Shown: one piece after another, positions 1-8,448 of the stretch | Layout: every line of letters begins with the position of its first letter | Position numbering within the stretch: position 1 is the stretch's first letter | Source: Pelargonium cotyledonis | Lineage: Eukaryota > Streptophyta > Magnoliopsida > Geraniales > Geraniaceae | Length of the DNA: 64,000 nucleotides | Assembly: GCA_036897625.1 (NCBI GenBank) | Contig: JAYMTA010000002.1 | Span: forward strand, 170,001 to 234,000 | Direction of reading: 5' to 3' | The notes under the pieces: model-generated | Database searches by the model: none | The model's input: only the letters and a program-made list of their open reading frames with translations | Told to the model about the DNA's origin: nothing | Program-made: the position numbers and the translations under genes

Positions 1-54
1 GTCGTGTGATCAGGAGCACAGCTAATGCGTGAAACACTCCGCCTGGGGAGTAGA

Positions 55-90
<36 letters not shown>

Positions 91-912
91 CCGTATAAGC
101 GGTGGAGCATGTGGTTTAATTCGATACAACGCGAAAGATCTTACCAGCCTTTGAATATGAGACATCGAGGAGCCCAGGTATCTTAGGAAAACCTGGTTGA
201 GGAAGATAGGGGGGTCTGCATTTAACCGTGGGATCCCAGCGACTCAACTTAAAAAAGGCCGGGAAGGTGCCTGGTAAAATAGGCACGTTTTCGGTGAGTC
301 CGCTTTCGTACAGGTGTTGCATGGCTGTCGTCAGTCCGTGTCGTGAGATGTCGGGTCAATTCCTATAACGGGCGCAACCCTCGTCCTTGTGTTGCTGAGA
401 TAGAACCTAAGGATCAAGGCCTCCAGAATCTGAGTGAGTGGTCAGACTGAAGTGTTCCCGCTTAGTATACCACACAGATTCCGAGTGGGGGCTTCCCCTT
501 TTTGTTTAGAAGGCGTACCTGACTCACAAGAGACAGCCGCTTATATGGTGTAGGAAGGTGGGGATGACGTCAAGTCCGCATGGTCCTTAAAGGCTGGGCC
601 ACACATGTGCTACAATGGCAATTACAATTGGATGCGAAGCTAGAAAGAGCATCGCTAATCCACAAAGATTGTCTGAGTTCGGATTCTTATCTGTAATTCG
701 GAAAGATGAAGTAGGAATCGCTAGTAATCGCGGATGAGTATGCCGCGGTGAACTTAGAACCGGGCTTTGTACACACCGCCCGTCACACCCTGGGAATTGG
801 TTTCGCCCGAAGCATCATAAGGAGGATTGCCCATGACTCGCTTCTGGGTTAGTTGCACAGAGCACTCGTTGGTGGTTTTTGTTGGATACCACGGTGGGGT
901 CTCTGACTGGGG

Positions 913-946
<34 letters not shown>

Positions 947-960
947 TGGCTGGATTGAAT
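1..960 (+). rRNA. rrn18: Mitochondrial small-subunit (18S) rRNA, 3' part
   Basis: This is the RNA core of the small mitochondrial ribosomal subunit; the window enters the gene about 60 bases before the universal AAACTCAAAGGAATTGACGG block (68-87). Further universal blocks follow: GGTTTAATTCGA at 113-124, the ATGGCTGTCGTCAG region near 321-334, TACACACCGCCCGTCAC at 769-785 in the decoding centre, and GTCGTAACAAGGTAGCCGTA near 917-936. The 3' end, CTGTGGCTGGATTGAATC, is the plant mitochondrial form and lacks a bacterial anti-Shine-Dalgarno tail. The gene is divergent: the V6 region (about 153-303) is roughly twice the usual length, and many conserved positions show C-to-T or G-to-A change. Paired changes at 334-339 and 368-373 keep one helix intact, which argues for function. 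The end near 960 is set by homology. Confidence 0.96.
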
Positions 961-1003
961 CAAGATCAAACATCTTGCGTACCTGTTGTTTATAGGGATG
1001 GGA

Positions 1004-1118
1004 GGGCCCGTGGGCTTTCTTTCGACGTGCTGATACCCGATTCCACCGGATCTCGATCTGTGACCTCGTCGTCTACCATATGTACTGAGAATTCTCGGGA
1101 GACATGGTTCCACAAACA
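1004..1118 (+). rRNA. rrn5: Mitochondrial 5S rRNA, divergent
   Basis: This is the 5S RNA of the large mitochondrial subunit, lying about 45 bp after rrn18 on the same strand, the order usual in plant mitochondria. The 3' half is clearly recognisable: CCATATGTACTGAGA at 1076-1090, then TCGGGAGACATGGT to about 1108. The middle (GACGTG at 1024, then CCCGATTCCACCGGATC) matches the start of the plant consensus. The distance between GACGTG and GACATGG is 77 bases against about 80 in the consensus. The outer helix is poorly conserved, so both ends are estimates. TTGTTT at 986-991 could pair with AAACAA at 1114-1119, which would extend the RNA upstream. It is probably co-transcribed with rrn18. Confidence 0.82.
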
Positions 1119-1160
1119 AGAGAAACTTGCCTCCTCATTTTCTTCGGATCCAAGCCAACC

Positions 1161-1220
1161 CTCTTCTCTTCGTTCAGCCAGGTAAACCCTCCCTCTTCAC
1201 TTTGTTCAGAGCCATAAATT
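1161..1220 (+). repeat. CTTCACTTTGTTCAG repeat, two copies
   Basis: The first copy, at 1161-1180, reads CTCTTCTCTTCGTTCAGCCA. The second, at 1193-1220, contains CTCTTCACTTTGTTCAGAGC followed by CATAAATT. The two copies sit 12 bp apart, starting about 45 bp after rrn5. The same pairing of an AGCCA-ended copy with an AGAGC-ended copy is seen at 1561-1619. Confidence 0.7.
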
Positions 1221-1560
1221 CCTCCTCACTAAGCTTGCCAGCGGAACTTCTCTAGAGCTAGAAGTTGGCCTCGTGAAGCGGAAATCGTTGGAGCATGTCC
1301 TAAAAGAACTGGAGGTGTAACCAAGTATCCTTATTAGCACGCCGGCTTCTCGCGCTGAAGTTTGTCTTCTGTTACTACATTTACAAGGCAAGATTGATCT
1401 TGGATCAAAGCAGCTCGAACCACCGACCCAAGGTATGAAATTCAGGAAAGGCTCACAAGCACATGGGTAATGTTCAATGACGGGGATTGCTAGTTCGTAT
1501 TAGTGTAGTGGAATAATTAGGAGCCATTAATTGTTTGAGTTTCTTCAAGATAAATCCCAA

Positions 1561-1619
1561 CTCTTCACTTCGTTCAGCCAACATCAATCTTCCTCTTCTC
1601 TTGGTTCAGAGCTATACTA
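1561..1619 (+). repeat. CTTCACTTTGTTCAG repeat, two copies
   Basis: CTCTTCACTTCGTTCAGCCA occupies 1561-1580. A second copy, CCTCTTCTCTTGGTTCAGAG, starts at 1592 and is followed by CTATACTA. The pairing and order match those at 1161-1220, so the unit that was copied probably held both halves. Confidence 0.7.
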
Positions 1620-2465
1620 ACCTTTTCTCCTCTTTCTTTGGGATTTGATAGCCTGAGAGCCTTTAATTGACAATTTTCTACTATAATAGAAGAGAGTACC
1701 TTTTCTACTAGGCAGGGTTTCTTCATAAATAGAATAGTAACAAATTGACAAGGTTTTCAACTAGAGTCCCTTTTCCACTAGTACTACCTTTTCCACTAAT
1801 GAATAGAGTTCCTTTTGAGTTTGGTTTGATTGTATTTTCTTTCAATCTCTCAATTTCTAGGACTCTTATCCGCGGTCTCTACTTGGGGTTTTGAACTGCT
1901 TGCGTGGATAAAGTGCACAAGAAAATTTGACTTTCAATTTAAGGAATTTCGGGTAGTTGTAGTTGGTTTCTCGTAAGTAGCTTAGTTAGAAAGTTCAGTA
2001 TTAGTCTTATGTTCCCAGTCATATATGACGTGGTTTCTAGTTTGGGGATAAACACATTAGGTGTGAGCAAGGGGGCTCTCAGTACTTCTTTACGAACCCT
2101 CGGTAAAGTCTAGGAAAGAGTCTCTAAAATAGGGGAAAGATATCCCTGCTTAGTTGCGCTTGTGCCTTAATTCTAGCTCTCAGTTCCTTTCCCAGTTCTC
2201 TCCCTCTCACTCATCAATGAACAAAACTCAATTGTGTCTATATCGGCAGTAAGTAATTCGAGCTGCTGTAGAATTGGATACGAAAACAAAGAGTTTCCAA
2301 TTGAAAACAGACTGAATGAAGGCTAAGGCTTTTTTTTCGCTGTAGAATTTCTTAGGGGATTTTTCTACAAAGTTGCGTCAAAGGGCCCTAAAAAGTGTCA
2401 AGCTTTGTTTTTCAGTCTCTTTTCTTGAAAGGCATCCCTTTCACTTGCCTACACTTGCACCTTCT

Positions 2466-2516
2466 TTAGGCAACATATGTTAGTTGGACTTACAGTTTCT
2501 TCAACTATCTTCCTAA
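2466..2516. repeat. TTAGG...CCTAA hairpin element, 51 bp
   Basis: The element starts TTAGGCAACATATG and ends TTCCTAA. The first arm has shrunk to CAAC (2471-2474) pairing with GTTG (2483-2486). The middle reads GACTTACAGT, the orientation seen in the members at 4215 and 5107. Confidence 0.65.
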
Positions 2517-2610
2517 GATCTAATACACCTTCCAAGAAAACTTGCCTAACCATCCATGTGAAATTCCTGTGACAGTCGAATGCCAATACATTACAGTACT
2601 TGCATTGGAC

Positions 2611-2665
2611 TTAGGAATAAGTGGTTAGTACCTTTCCTTTAAGTCCTCTTATTAGATCTTCCTAA
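2611..2665. repeat. TTAGG...CCTAA inverted-repeat element, 55 bp
   Basis: The outer bases TTAGGAA and TTCCTAA pair, and inside them AATAAG near the 5' end can pair with CTTATT near the 3' end. There is no clear double-hairpin pattern, so this is a looser member. A still more eroded relative lies at 2891-2950 (TTAGGAAGAAG against CTTCTTCTAA). Confidence 0.5.
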
Positions 2666-3249
2666 CTATCGCTAGCATTCAATGGGGGAGGGGAGGATTT
2701 TTGCCCATGTCTTCTTGCCTCTCTATTAGAAATTCTTAGGACTCTACTCTCCTAGCTAGCCTTCGACTTCACTTTCTTTAGGTTTCTGTTTCAGGATCTT
2801 AATTCTTCCTAGAGTACGCAGTGTTTCATTAGGGACACTGTCTAGGCTTGCTATTGGCCAGCTTAGTACACCTTCTCTCTAACTATTACATTAGGAAGAA
2901 GAAAAACTCTAAAGCAAGGAAGAGGTTGGGTTTCTAAGTCCTTCTTCTAAAAAAGCATGATAGAAAATGAACACCTAATACAAACCTAAGGAGAGAAAAT
3001 TGGAGAGAGACATTTGGGAGAGGACTCTTTTTAGGATAGGATGGCAAGTGTTAGCTTGTCTTTGTCTTTAACCATCAGCTCTCAAAGGGACTCTGTCAAT
3101 AGTCTAAGAGTCGTTTTCCTAAGACAAGTTCTGTATCAGCTATTCTGTCAGCTAGGCATTGACCTCTGTATTTTGAGAAGGGTTGAGTCTCTTCCATTGG
3201 ACATTAGCAAAGAATCTGAGGGTTTCCTCTACCAAGTATAGGTTTGAGC

Positions 3250-3865
3250 TTAGTAATCGGATTAGGAATTCTGTCTCTGTAGTCTGTAGTTAGCCAGTTC
3301 TCAAACAAGTAGTTAAGACAAGAGGTTCTCAAGTAAGGGTTTCCACTGTGTCAGCTTATGGGATTTGTTATGAACTACTTGTATTGCAGTCATAAGGGAA
3401 GGAGATCTCCGTATTGGCTTGGGAATTACCTCAGTATCGGGTTATGGGACTGTTATGATCAGCCCTAGTGTTAGCTTATGTCAGGGTTTAGGCATTCCCA
3501 TGTGTTACCTATTCTCAACAAACTAGCGTTTGCCTCTGTATTAGCATGGGTTTAGTATTGGAATCAGGTATTTAGCTTATGAACTTCCTTAGTGTCAGCT
3601 AGGTACGAAGTCTTAGCTTATGGGCTGTTAGGGACTTCCTTTCATGTGTATGTCCTCGTGTATGTGTACAAGGTGAGTGTATGTACGTACAAGATAAGTA
3701 TAAGCATTCCAGTAAGGGATTTCACTCAAGCAAGATGTTTCAAGTAAGCGGGATTCCTTCTGTATTAACCAGTTGTCAGCTTGGGATTAGAACCAGGATG
3801 AATTTCCCACAGTGTTAGCTATTCTGTCAGTAAGGGGATTCCCTAGACACGTACAGGCTTTAGCT
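3250..3865. repeat. Eroded word-repeat block A, first copy
   Basis: The same words recur in varied order: TTAGCTTATGG, CAGTATTAGCTTA, CAAGTAAGGG, AAGGGATTCCCTA and TGTATGTGTACAAG (3654-3730). Copies are too diverged to define one unit length; spacing is roughly 30-60 bp. This looks like a tandem array long past homogenisation. The same vocabulary fills 5950-7530. No gene is present. Confidence 0.55.
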
Positions 3866-3883
3866 TAGGCAAGATTGATCTTG
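3865..3883 (+). repeat. Half hairpin element (first arm only)
   Basis: TTAGG is followed directly by CAAGAT TG ATCTTG, a perfect six-pair stem with a two-base loop. No CCTAA closes it downstream. An identical stem sits near 1389-1402 without the TTAGG. Confidence 0.5.
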
Positions 3884-4106
3884 GAATTAATCAATTAGCT
3901 TAGGAATTGGCTTATGGACTGTTGGTAATTGACCTTGTTTAGACCCTCAAGCAAGAACAACTAGGAATAACAAGAGAAATCTTGCCTTACCGTAGAATTC
4001 TTATATCTTCCTAATACTGAGCACTCCTTCAACATTGTTTAGGCCTGCTTGCTTTCATTCCATCAACAACTGTCAACTCAACCCTTGATTAACAACTGAG
4101 GAATGA

Positions 4107-4160
4107 TTAGGCAAGCTTAGCTTGGTATCCGGAGGTTTCAATATATTCTATATTGCCTAA
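4107..4160. repeat. Double-hairpin element, type example
   Basis: The outer inverted ends are TTAGG (4107-4111) and CCTAA (4156-4160). Arm 1 is CAAGC TTA GCTTG. The linker is GTATCCGGAGGTTT. Arm 2 is CAATATA TTC TATATTG, a perfect seven-pair stem. With the outer ends paired, the element folds as a closed stem bearing two hairpins. This is the clearest member of the family. Confidence 0.85.
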
Positions 4161-4214
4161 TAGAGAAACTGAGGTATTCAATTACAGGGTTTCTCTAACA
4201 TTCTATCTTTAACA

Positions 4215-4261
4215 TTAGGCAGTTAATATTGACTTACAGTATAAAGATTCTTACTTCCTAA
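4215..4261. repeat. TTAGG...CCTAA hairpin element, 47 bp
   Basis: Arm 1 is CAGT TAAT ATTG with one G-T pair. The middle is GACTTACAGT and the element ends CTTCCTAA. Its 3' flank, ATTAAATAAGAACTCAA, is shared with the member at 8145, so the two loci are copies of each other. Confidence 0.65.
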
Positions 4262-4363
4262 TTAAATAAGAACTCAATAACTGTCAACTGCTTGCATTCA
4301 ATCAATACTGGCTAGCTGCTACACCGAGCCTTAGACATCCCTTCTTCAACTCTATCTACTATA

Positions 4364-4414
4364 TTAGGAAGACGTAATAAATAGACTGACAGATTTCTTA
4401 TTAATTCCTCCTAA
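4364..4414. repeat. TTAGG...CCTAA inverted-repeat element, 51 bp
   Basis: The ends are TTAGG and CCTAA. Inside, GTAATAA can pair with TTATTA across the element, giving a single hairpin. The 5' flank TCTACTATA matches the flank of the members at 4467, 5107 and 7713. Confidence 0.55.
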
Positions 4415-4466
4415 CAACCAACTTAAATGAATACACTTGCTCTTGATCGAATTCCTACTATATGCA

Positions 4467-4517
4467 TTAGGCAAGCTTAGCTTGGTTTCCGGAGGTTGAA
4501 TTAGTATATATTCCTAA
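4467..4517. repeat. Double-hairpin element
   Basis: Arm 1 (CAAGC TTA GCTTG) and the linker (GTTTCCGGAGGTT) are nearly those of the type example. Arm 2 is weaker (GAAT pairing with ATTC around an eight-base loop). It follows CTACTATATGCA, a flank used by other members carrying different arms. Confidence 0.78.
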
Positions 4518-4548
4518 TGTTAAAGACAGCTTGCTTTAGCTAACAACT

Positions 4549-4566
4549 GAGGCAAGTTTACTTGCA
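4549..4566 (+). repeat. Half hairpin element (first arm only)
   Basis: GAGG is followed by CAAGT TT ACTTG, a perfect five-pair stem. The stem sequence differs from other members but keeps the CAA...TTG ends. No CCTAA closes it. Confidence 0.45.
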
Positions 4567-4846
4567 TCCATTAGCATCGCATGGACAGTACCGTACTTGC
4601 ATTCAACTGCCTTCTTCCTTCGACAGCGTTGGTTGGTTCCTACTTTCACTTGCTGTAGATGGATTAGCATTCGACTCCACTTGCATTCAACAGTCAACTT
4701 CCCTCCAGTCTCTGAACCGGCTAACAGAGATTAGAGATACAGCTTGCTATTGGACTGACGGCTTAGTACACCAGACTGGCTTTCACTCGCTATTGACCTT
4801 CGAGTGCTAGGAAGAGGACTGTTCCGATAGTGCTTAAGATAGCTAT

Positions 4847-4897
4847 TTAGGAAGTTGTAATAAGGATTCCGGAGGTACAATTCTTATCTCTTCCTAA
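4847..4897. repeat. TTAGG...CCTAA hairpin element with the CCGGAGG linker
   Basis: TTAGGAAG pairs with CTTCCTAA over eight bases. TTGTA and TACAA can pair inside, with the linker GGATTCCGGAGG in the loop. It shares the linker of the type example but forms one longer hairpin. Confidence 0.7.
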
Positions 4898-4990
4898 TGT
4901 TCCTTCTTAGTAAAGAGTTAGCACAGGCTGGCTTAGATTGACCTTCGACTGCAACTCCTCGCTTGGCAGGCTTTCTTTCAATTAGATGGT

Positions 4991-5041
4991 TTAGGTATAT
5001 ATACTCAGTTTCCTTTCAGTAGAATTAGTAGTTATTCCTAA
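4991..5041. repeat. TTAGG...CCTAA element, arms eroded
   Basis: Only the ends and the 51-bp spacing are clear. The interior pairs weakly (ACT with AGT). Confidence 0.45.
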
Positions 5042-5106
5042 CAACTTTAATGAATACACTAGCTAGGAATTGATAGACCTTCTTTGCGATCATTCTACTA
5101 TATGCA

Positions 5107-5156
5107 TTAGGAAGAATGTTGAAATTGACTTACCAACATATAAATATGTTGCCTAA
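5107..5156. repeat. Hairpin element with arm 2
   Basis: Arm 2 is CAACATA TAAA TATGTTG, a perfect seven-pair stem closed by CCTAA. The first arm is eroded and the middle reads GACTTAC. The 5' flank is CTACTATATGCA. Arm 2 here uses the same stem bases that appear as arm 1 in the members at 7598 and 8004. Confidence 0.72.
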
Positions 5157-5659
5157 GTGAACAGGGGTTTCATACACTTTTTATTCTTTTTACTATAAAG
5201 CTGCCCTACTTTTTTGAAAAACAAGGACCGATCCTATAAAGAAAATGCACTTTATACAAATTACGTAGGTGAAATTTGAACATGAAATTTAGGATCTTAT
5301 ACTAGTGAAAGCCCCATTTTGAATGCCTTTTAGTCGAAAAAACTAGGATCGCTATATATGGTAAATCAAGAAACCGGATTTCAGTAAAGGAATTGATCAG
5401 AAAATAAGAATTTTTAGGATCGCCTTATATGCAAAAGTAATAAAAAAAGTACCTAAATGGACAGGATTCACCTTCTCCATCGACAGAACTGTACCGAATG
5501 AAGGATTGGCTTACACCATCGACAGTTATTCTCCTTGGTTCAGATGGACTGTTACAAGAGATACAGCTTTCAAGGTTCCTAGGTTCCATCAGCAGCACTT
5601 TCAATACAGGCAAGCTACACCTTCTTAGGCAAACTGCACTAGCTAGCATTCATTCTTTA
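5157..5659. other. Spacer
   Basis: No gene is visible. GTAGGTGAAATTTGAACA near 5264 recurs almost unchanged near 9286, and both sit in similar A/T-rich surroundings, which suggests an old duplication. The open frame antisense at 5425-5649 shows no recognisable protein. Confidence 0.45.
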
Positions 5660-5712
5660 TTAGGCAATATATGTTAATATATTGTGTCAGGTTTCTTATT
5701 ATCTATACCTAA
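5660..5712. repeat. Hairpin element with arm 1
   Basis: Arm 1 is CAATATAT GTTA ATATATTG, a perfect eight-pair stem. The loop GTTA is the same as in the members at 7598 and 8004, whose stems carry C-G where this one has T-A. The element closes with CCTAA; arm 2 is not evident. Confidence 0.75.
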
Positions 5713-5949
5713 GACCTTCTTTCACTCCTTTTCCTTCAATCCCAACCATCTCTTTCGCCTCCCTTGACTTCGACAGCCTTTCACTTCTATCGACTGAAAC
5801 ACCTAAGTTCATTCCCCATTGCTTTATCCCGATTCCGGTTCCTTGCTTTACAACTGAAACACAATCCATGAAACACTTCCTAGAAACACTCTATATTGCT
5901 TTATTGCTACTGAAACACCTAGGTTCAATTCCTCACCTTATTCCGATTC

Positions 5950-7530
5950 GATAGTCTCTGTTAGTTTGAGTACCATTACCTTTTATTTGGATTCAGGTTA
6001 AGATCTACACTTCATTCTGATGTCAGCTTGATTCGCTAGAGATTTGACCTCTGTGAGCCCTAGTAATTCACCTTCGTATGTATGTGTACAAGGTTTTCAG
6101 TAAGGGGATTTCACTCAGTATTAGCTTAGGATCATGTAAGGGATTCCCTAAGACAAGCCAAACTCTTTCCAGTTTCACTCTGTCTCTTCGGTCTCTGTCG
6201 GCTTTAGTCATTACCAAATAGGATATTGGCATATGTTAGCATGCTCTTGGACTATTGACAGAGGAACTTCCCAAGGGGATCTCCCTCAGTATTAGTATTA
6301 GCTTGGGGAATTAGATTAGGAGTAGTCTAGTTATTAGTCTGGCATTTGGAATTAGGGATTAGCTTACTAACTAGTTAATGAACTTAGGTTAGGATAGTTA
6401 ATCAGCTCTAGTTAATTGGCTTAGTAATTGGTTTAGTAATTGCACCATGTTGAACTCTACTTGGTAAAGGGATTCCCATGTGTACGTGTATTCGTGTATG
6501 TGTGTACAACAAGTGAAAGAGGTTCTCCAGTAAGAGCTTCCTCTACCAAGTATAGGTATTTCCCAGGGTTTATCTCCTCAGTAGTTAGCAAGTATTCCCC
6601 TAAGACAAGTAAGCTTTTCCTGTAGTTACCCACTCTCAATCAAGCTAGGTATTTCCCTCAGTATTGACAGGAATCCGGCCCTATAGCATCCTTTAGAAAG
6701 AATCTTGAGTTTCCTGTATGGGAATTTCCACCTGTGTTAGCCTTAGGGATTAGTATTTGGAATTAGGCTTTCCTCAGTAATTGACCTCTCTGTAGTCAGC
6801 TTGTGGACTGCTAGGGCTATGTGTATATGTGTTCGTATGTATGTGTATATGTGCATGTGTACAAGACAAGTAAGAGACTCTAGCTTAGTAAATCCCCATC
6901 CGTAGTTAGCCATTCTCGAGTAAGGGATTTCACTAAGACATGTAAGAGACTTTCCCAGTAGTCATTATCCTTCTGTAGTCTCCAGCAAATCTTCCTTTCC
7001 GTATTAACCTGTTGTCGGCTAGGGATTCCTTAAGACAAGTATAGGCTTTCCTGTAAGGGTATTGACTCTGTATTACCTATTCCGCGAGTAAGGGTATCCT
7101 TAAGACAAGATGGACTTTCAAGTTCTGATCTTAGGCTATTAACTGTGGATGAGGAACAATACACTCTCAAGAGTCGGTTTAGGAGCTTATGAACTACCAA
7201 GAAAGGGATTTACCTCAGTATTGGCTTATGGGTTTAGGTATTTGAGTTTAGGAATTCTCCACATTAGCCTGTTCACAAGTAAGGTTTCCTCAACCAAGTA
7301 TAGGCTTTAGCTTATGAACTTCCCAGTTTAGATAGGAATTCCTTTACTGTCAGCTATTCAACAAGTAATTCTCCTCTGTGAACTTAGGAAGACGTATTTG
7401 GAATTAGGGATTACCTTGTTGAACTCCCGGGAATTGAGATAAGGAACTACTTGTATTGCTGCCAAGCAAACTGTTCTCTGTATGGGATTTCACCTCTGTT
7501 AGCTTGGGGAGTTAGTCTTTGGAATATCTA
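5950..7530. repeat. Eroded word-repeat block A, second copy
   Basis: This block has the same vocabulary as 3250-3865 but is longer. AAGGGATTCCCTAAGACAAG occurs near 6149, with variants near 7020 and 7077. TGTATGTGTACAAG forms recur near 6076, 6494 and 6840. TTAGCTTATGG and CAGTATTAGCTTA are frequent. The core AGGGATTCCCT is itself a small palindrome. No gene is visible; the open frames near 6440-6640 are products of the repeat. Confidence 0.55.
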
Positions 7531-7531
7531 C

Positions 7532-7581
7532 TTAGGCAAGCAACGCTTGGTTTCCTACGGATGAATATTATATCCTCCTAA
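7532..7581. repeat. Double-hairpin element, altered loop
   Basis: Arm 1 is CAAGC AAC GCTTG. The stem matches the type example while the loop has changed from TTA to AAC. The linker is GTTTCCTACGG and the second arm pairs GGAT with ATCC. The element closes with CCTAA. Confidence 0.75.
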
Positions 7582-7597
7582 CTAACTTAAATACAGA

Positions 7598-7653
7598 TTA
7601 GGCAACATATGTTAATATGTTGGACTGTAAGTACTCTTATTATCTATTCCTAA
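7598..7653. repeat. Hairpin element, 56 bp, twin of 8004-8059
   Basis: Arm 1 is CAACATAT GTTA ATATGTTG. The middle reads GACTGTAAGT, the reverse complement of the ACTTACAGT seen in other members. The first 38 bases and the flank AATACAGA are the same as in the member at 8004. Confidence 0.8.
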
Positions 7654-7712
7654 TACCACCTTTCACTGGCTTTCAACTCTCAACATCTTCCTTAACAACT
7701 CTACTATATGCA

Positions 7713-7756
7713 TTAGGTTGAAATATACTTACAGTACAATTCAACTATCTTCCTAA
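7713..7756. repeat. TTAGG...CCTAA hairpin element, 44 bp
   Basis: TTGAA after the 5' end can pair with TTCAA before the 3' end, enclosing ACTTACAGT. The 5' flank is CTACTATATGCA, shared with the members at 4467 and 5107. The 3' part (TCAACTATCTTCCTAAGA) is the same as in the member at 2466. Confidence 0.62.
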
Positions 7757-7927
7757 GAATTAATACACTTGCTTGGTACCATCGACTTCATAGCAACACA
7801 CGCATTCAATCAATAGCCAGCTTTCAACAGCAACAACTGTCAATTTCACTATCTTTCACAGGCTAACCAACCATCCACTGTCATTGACCAACTCTCGACT
7901 GCTAGGAATTAAGACTCCTTCTTTTCC

Positions 7928-7982
7928 TTGAGGCAATTTGACTAAATTGACCTTAGGTTTCAATATATTCTATATTGCCTAA
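7928..7982. repeat. Double-hairpin element with an insert
   Basis: The first arm is CAATTT GACT AAATTG, preceded by TTGAGG. The second part, TTAGGTTT followed by CAATATA TTC TATATTG and CCTAA, matches the 3' half of the type example exactly. It may be a fusion of two members. Confidence 0.68.
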
Positions 7983-8003
7983 CAAGAAATTAATGAATAC
8001 AGA

Positions 8004-8059
8004 TTAGGCAACATATGTTAATATGTTGGACTGTAAGTATTCTTATTAACTCTTCCTAA
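8004..8059. repeat. Hairpin element, 56 bp, twin of 7598-7653
   Basis: Arm 1 is CAACATAT GTTA ATATGTTG, with middle GACTGTAAGTATTC. It differs from its twin by one base and in the last dozen bases. The two lie 406 bp apart, so copying is recent compared with the rest of the family. Confidence 0.8.
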
Positions 8060-8144
8060 CCTACTAAATACACTTGCTCATGAAAGACTGCTTGATCGAA
8101 TTCCAACAGTCAACCTCTTTCATTAACAACACTGTCTTGATGGT

Positions 8145-8195
8145 TTAGGAATTCTTAATAAACAGTCTGAAAGTTAACATATTCTTACTTCCTAA
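8145..8195. repeat. TTAGG...CCTAA element, 51 bp
   Basis: The 3' half (ATTCTTACTTCCTAATTAAA) and its flank are shared with the member at 4215, but the 5' half is different. That is what replacement of half an element would leave. Confidence 0.58.
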
Positions 8196-8322
8196 TTAAA
8201 TAAGAACTCAACCGCTAACAAGATGCTTTCCCTCAATCAAGAACAAGCTCTCAGTTTCCATTAGCTGTGTTCACCCTCGACATTAACAACCTTCTCCTAA
8301 CCTTCAACAGCTAACAAGAAGA

Positions 8323-8371
8323 TTAGGAATAAGAAACTGACTGAAAGTACAATATATTCTATATTGCCTAA
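8323..8371. repeat. Hairpin element with arm 2
   Basis: Arm 2 is CAATATA TTC TATATTG followed by CCTAA, as in the type example. The 5' half is AATAAGAAACTGACTGAAAG and forms no arm. Confidence 0.7.
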
Positions 8372-8448
8372 TTGAGTACACTTTCAAGTCAACTGCTTGC
8401 TATTGGCATTCCTTCTTTGCTGACAGCTTAGATAGTCAACTTCTTTCA

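Larger units (their letters stand above)
1119..2460. other. T/C-rich spacer after rrn5
   Basis: No gene is visible. The first 500 bp hold four copies of the CTTCACTTTGTTCAGAGC repeat, listed separately. A perfect small hairpin, CAAGAT TG ATCTTG, lies near 1389-1402. It recurs at 3870-3883 within the hairpin-element region. The rest is AT-rich with words such as CCTTTTCCACTA repeated between 1690 and 1800. The antisense open frames here (754-1119 and 1206-1391) overlap the rRNA genes or carry no recognisable protein. Confidence 0.6.

Noticed and set aside
754-1119. Longest open frame of the window (121 codons, minus strand)
   Set aside because: It lies antisense to the 3' end of rrn18 and to rrn5, which are GC-richer and so poor in stops.
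1421-1470. T-arm-like GGTGGTTCGAGC on the minus strand
   Set aside because: No D arm or anticodon arm at the right distance; a single T-loop match is common by chance.
5682-5954. 90-codon open frame in T/C-rich DNA
   Set aside because: Its openness comes from pyrimidine-rich repeats that lack stop codons; the sequence is low in complexity.
3250-7530. Possible CRISPR array, because of repeated words with spacers
   Set aside because: Repeats vary in length, order and spacing and there is no constant direct repeat. Plant organelles are not known to carry CRISPR.
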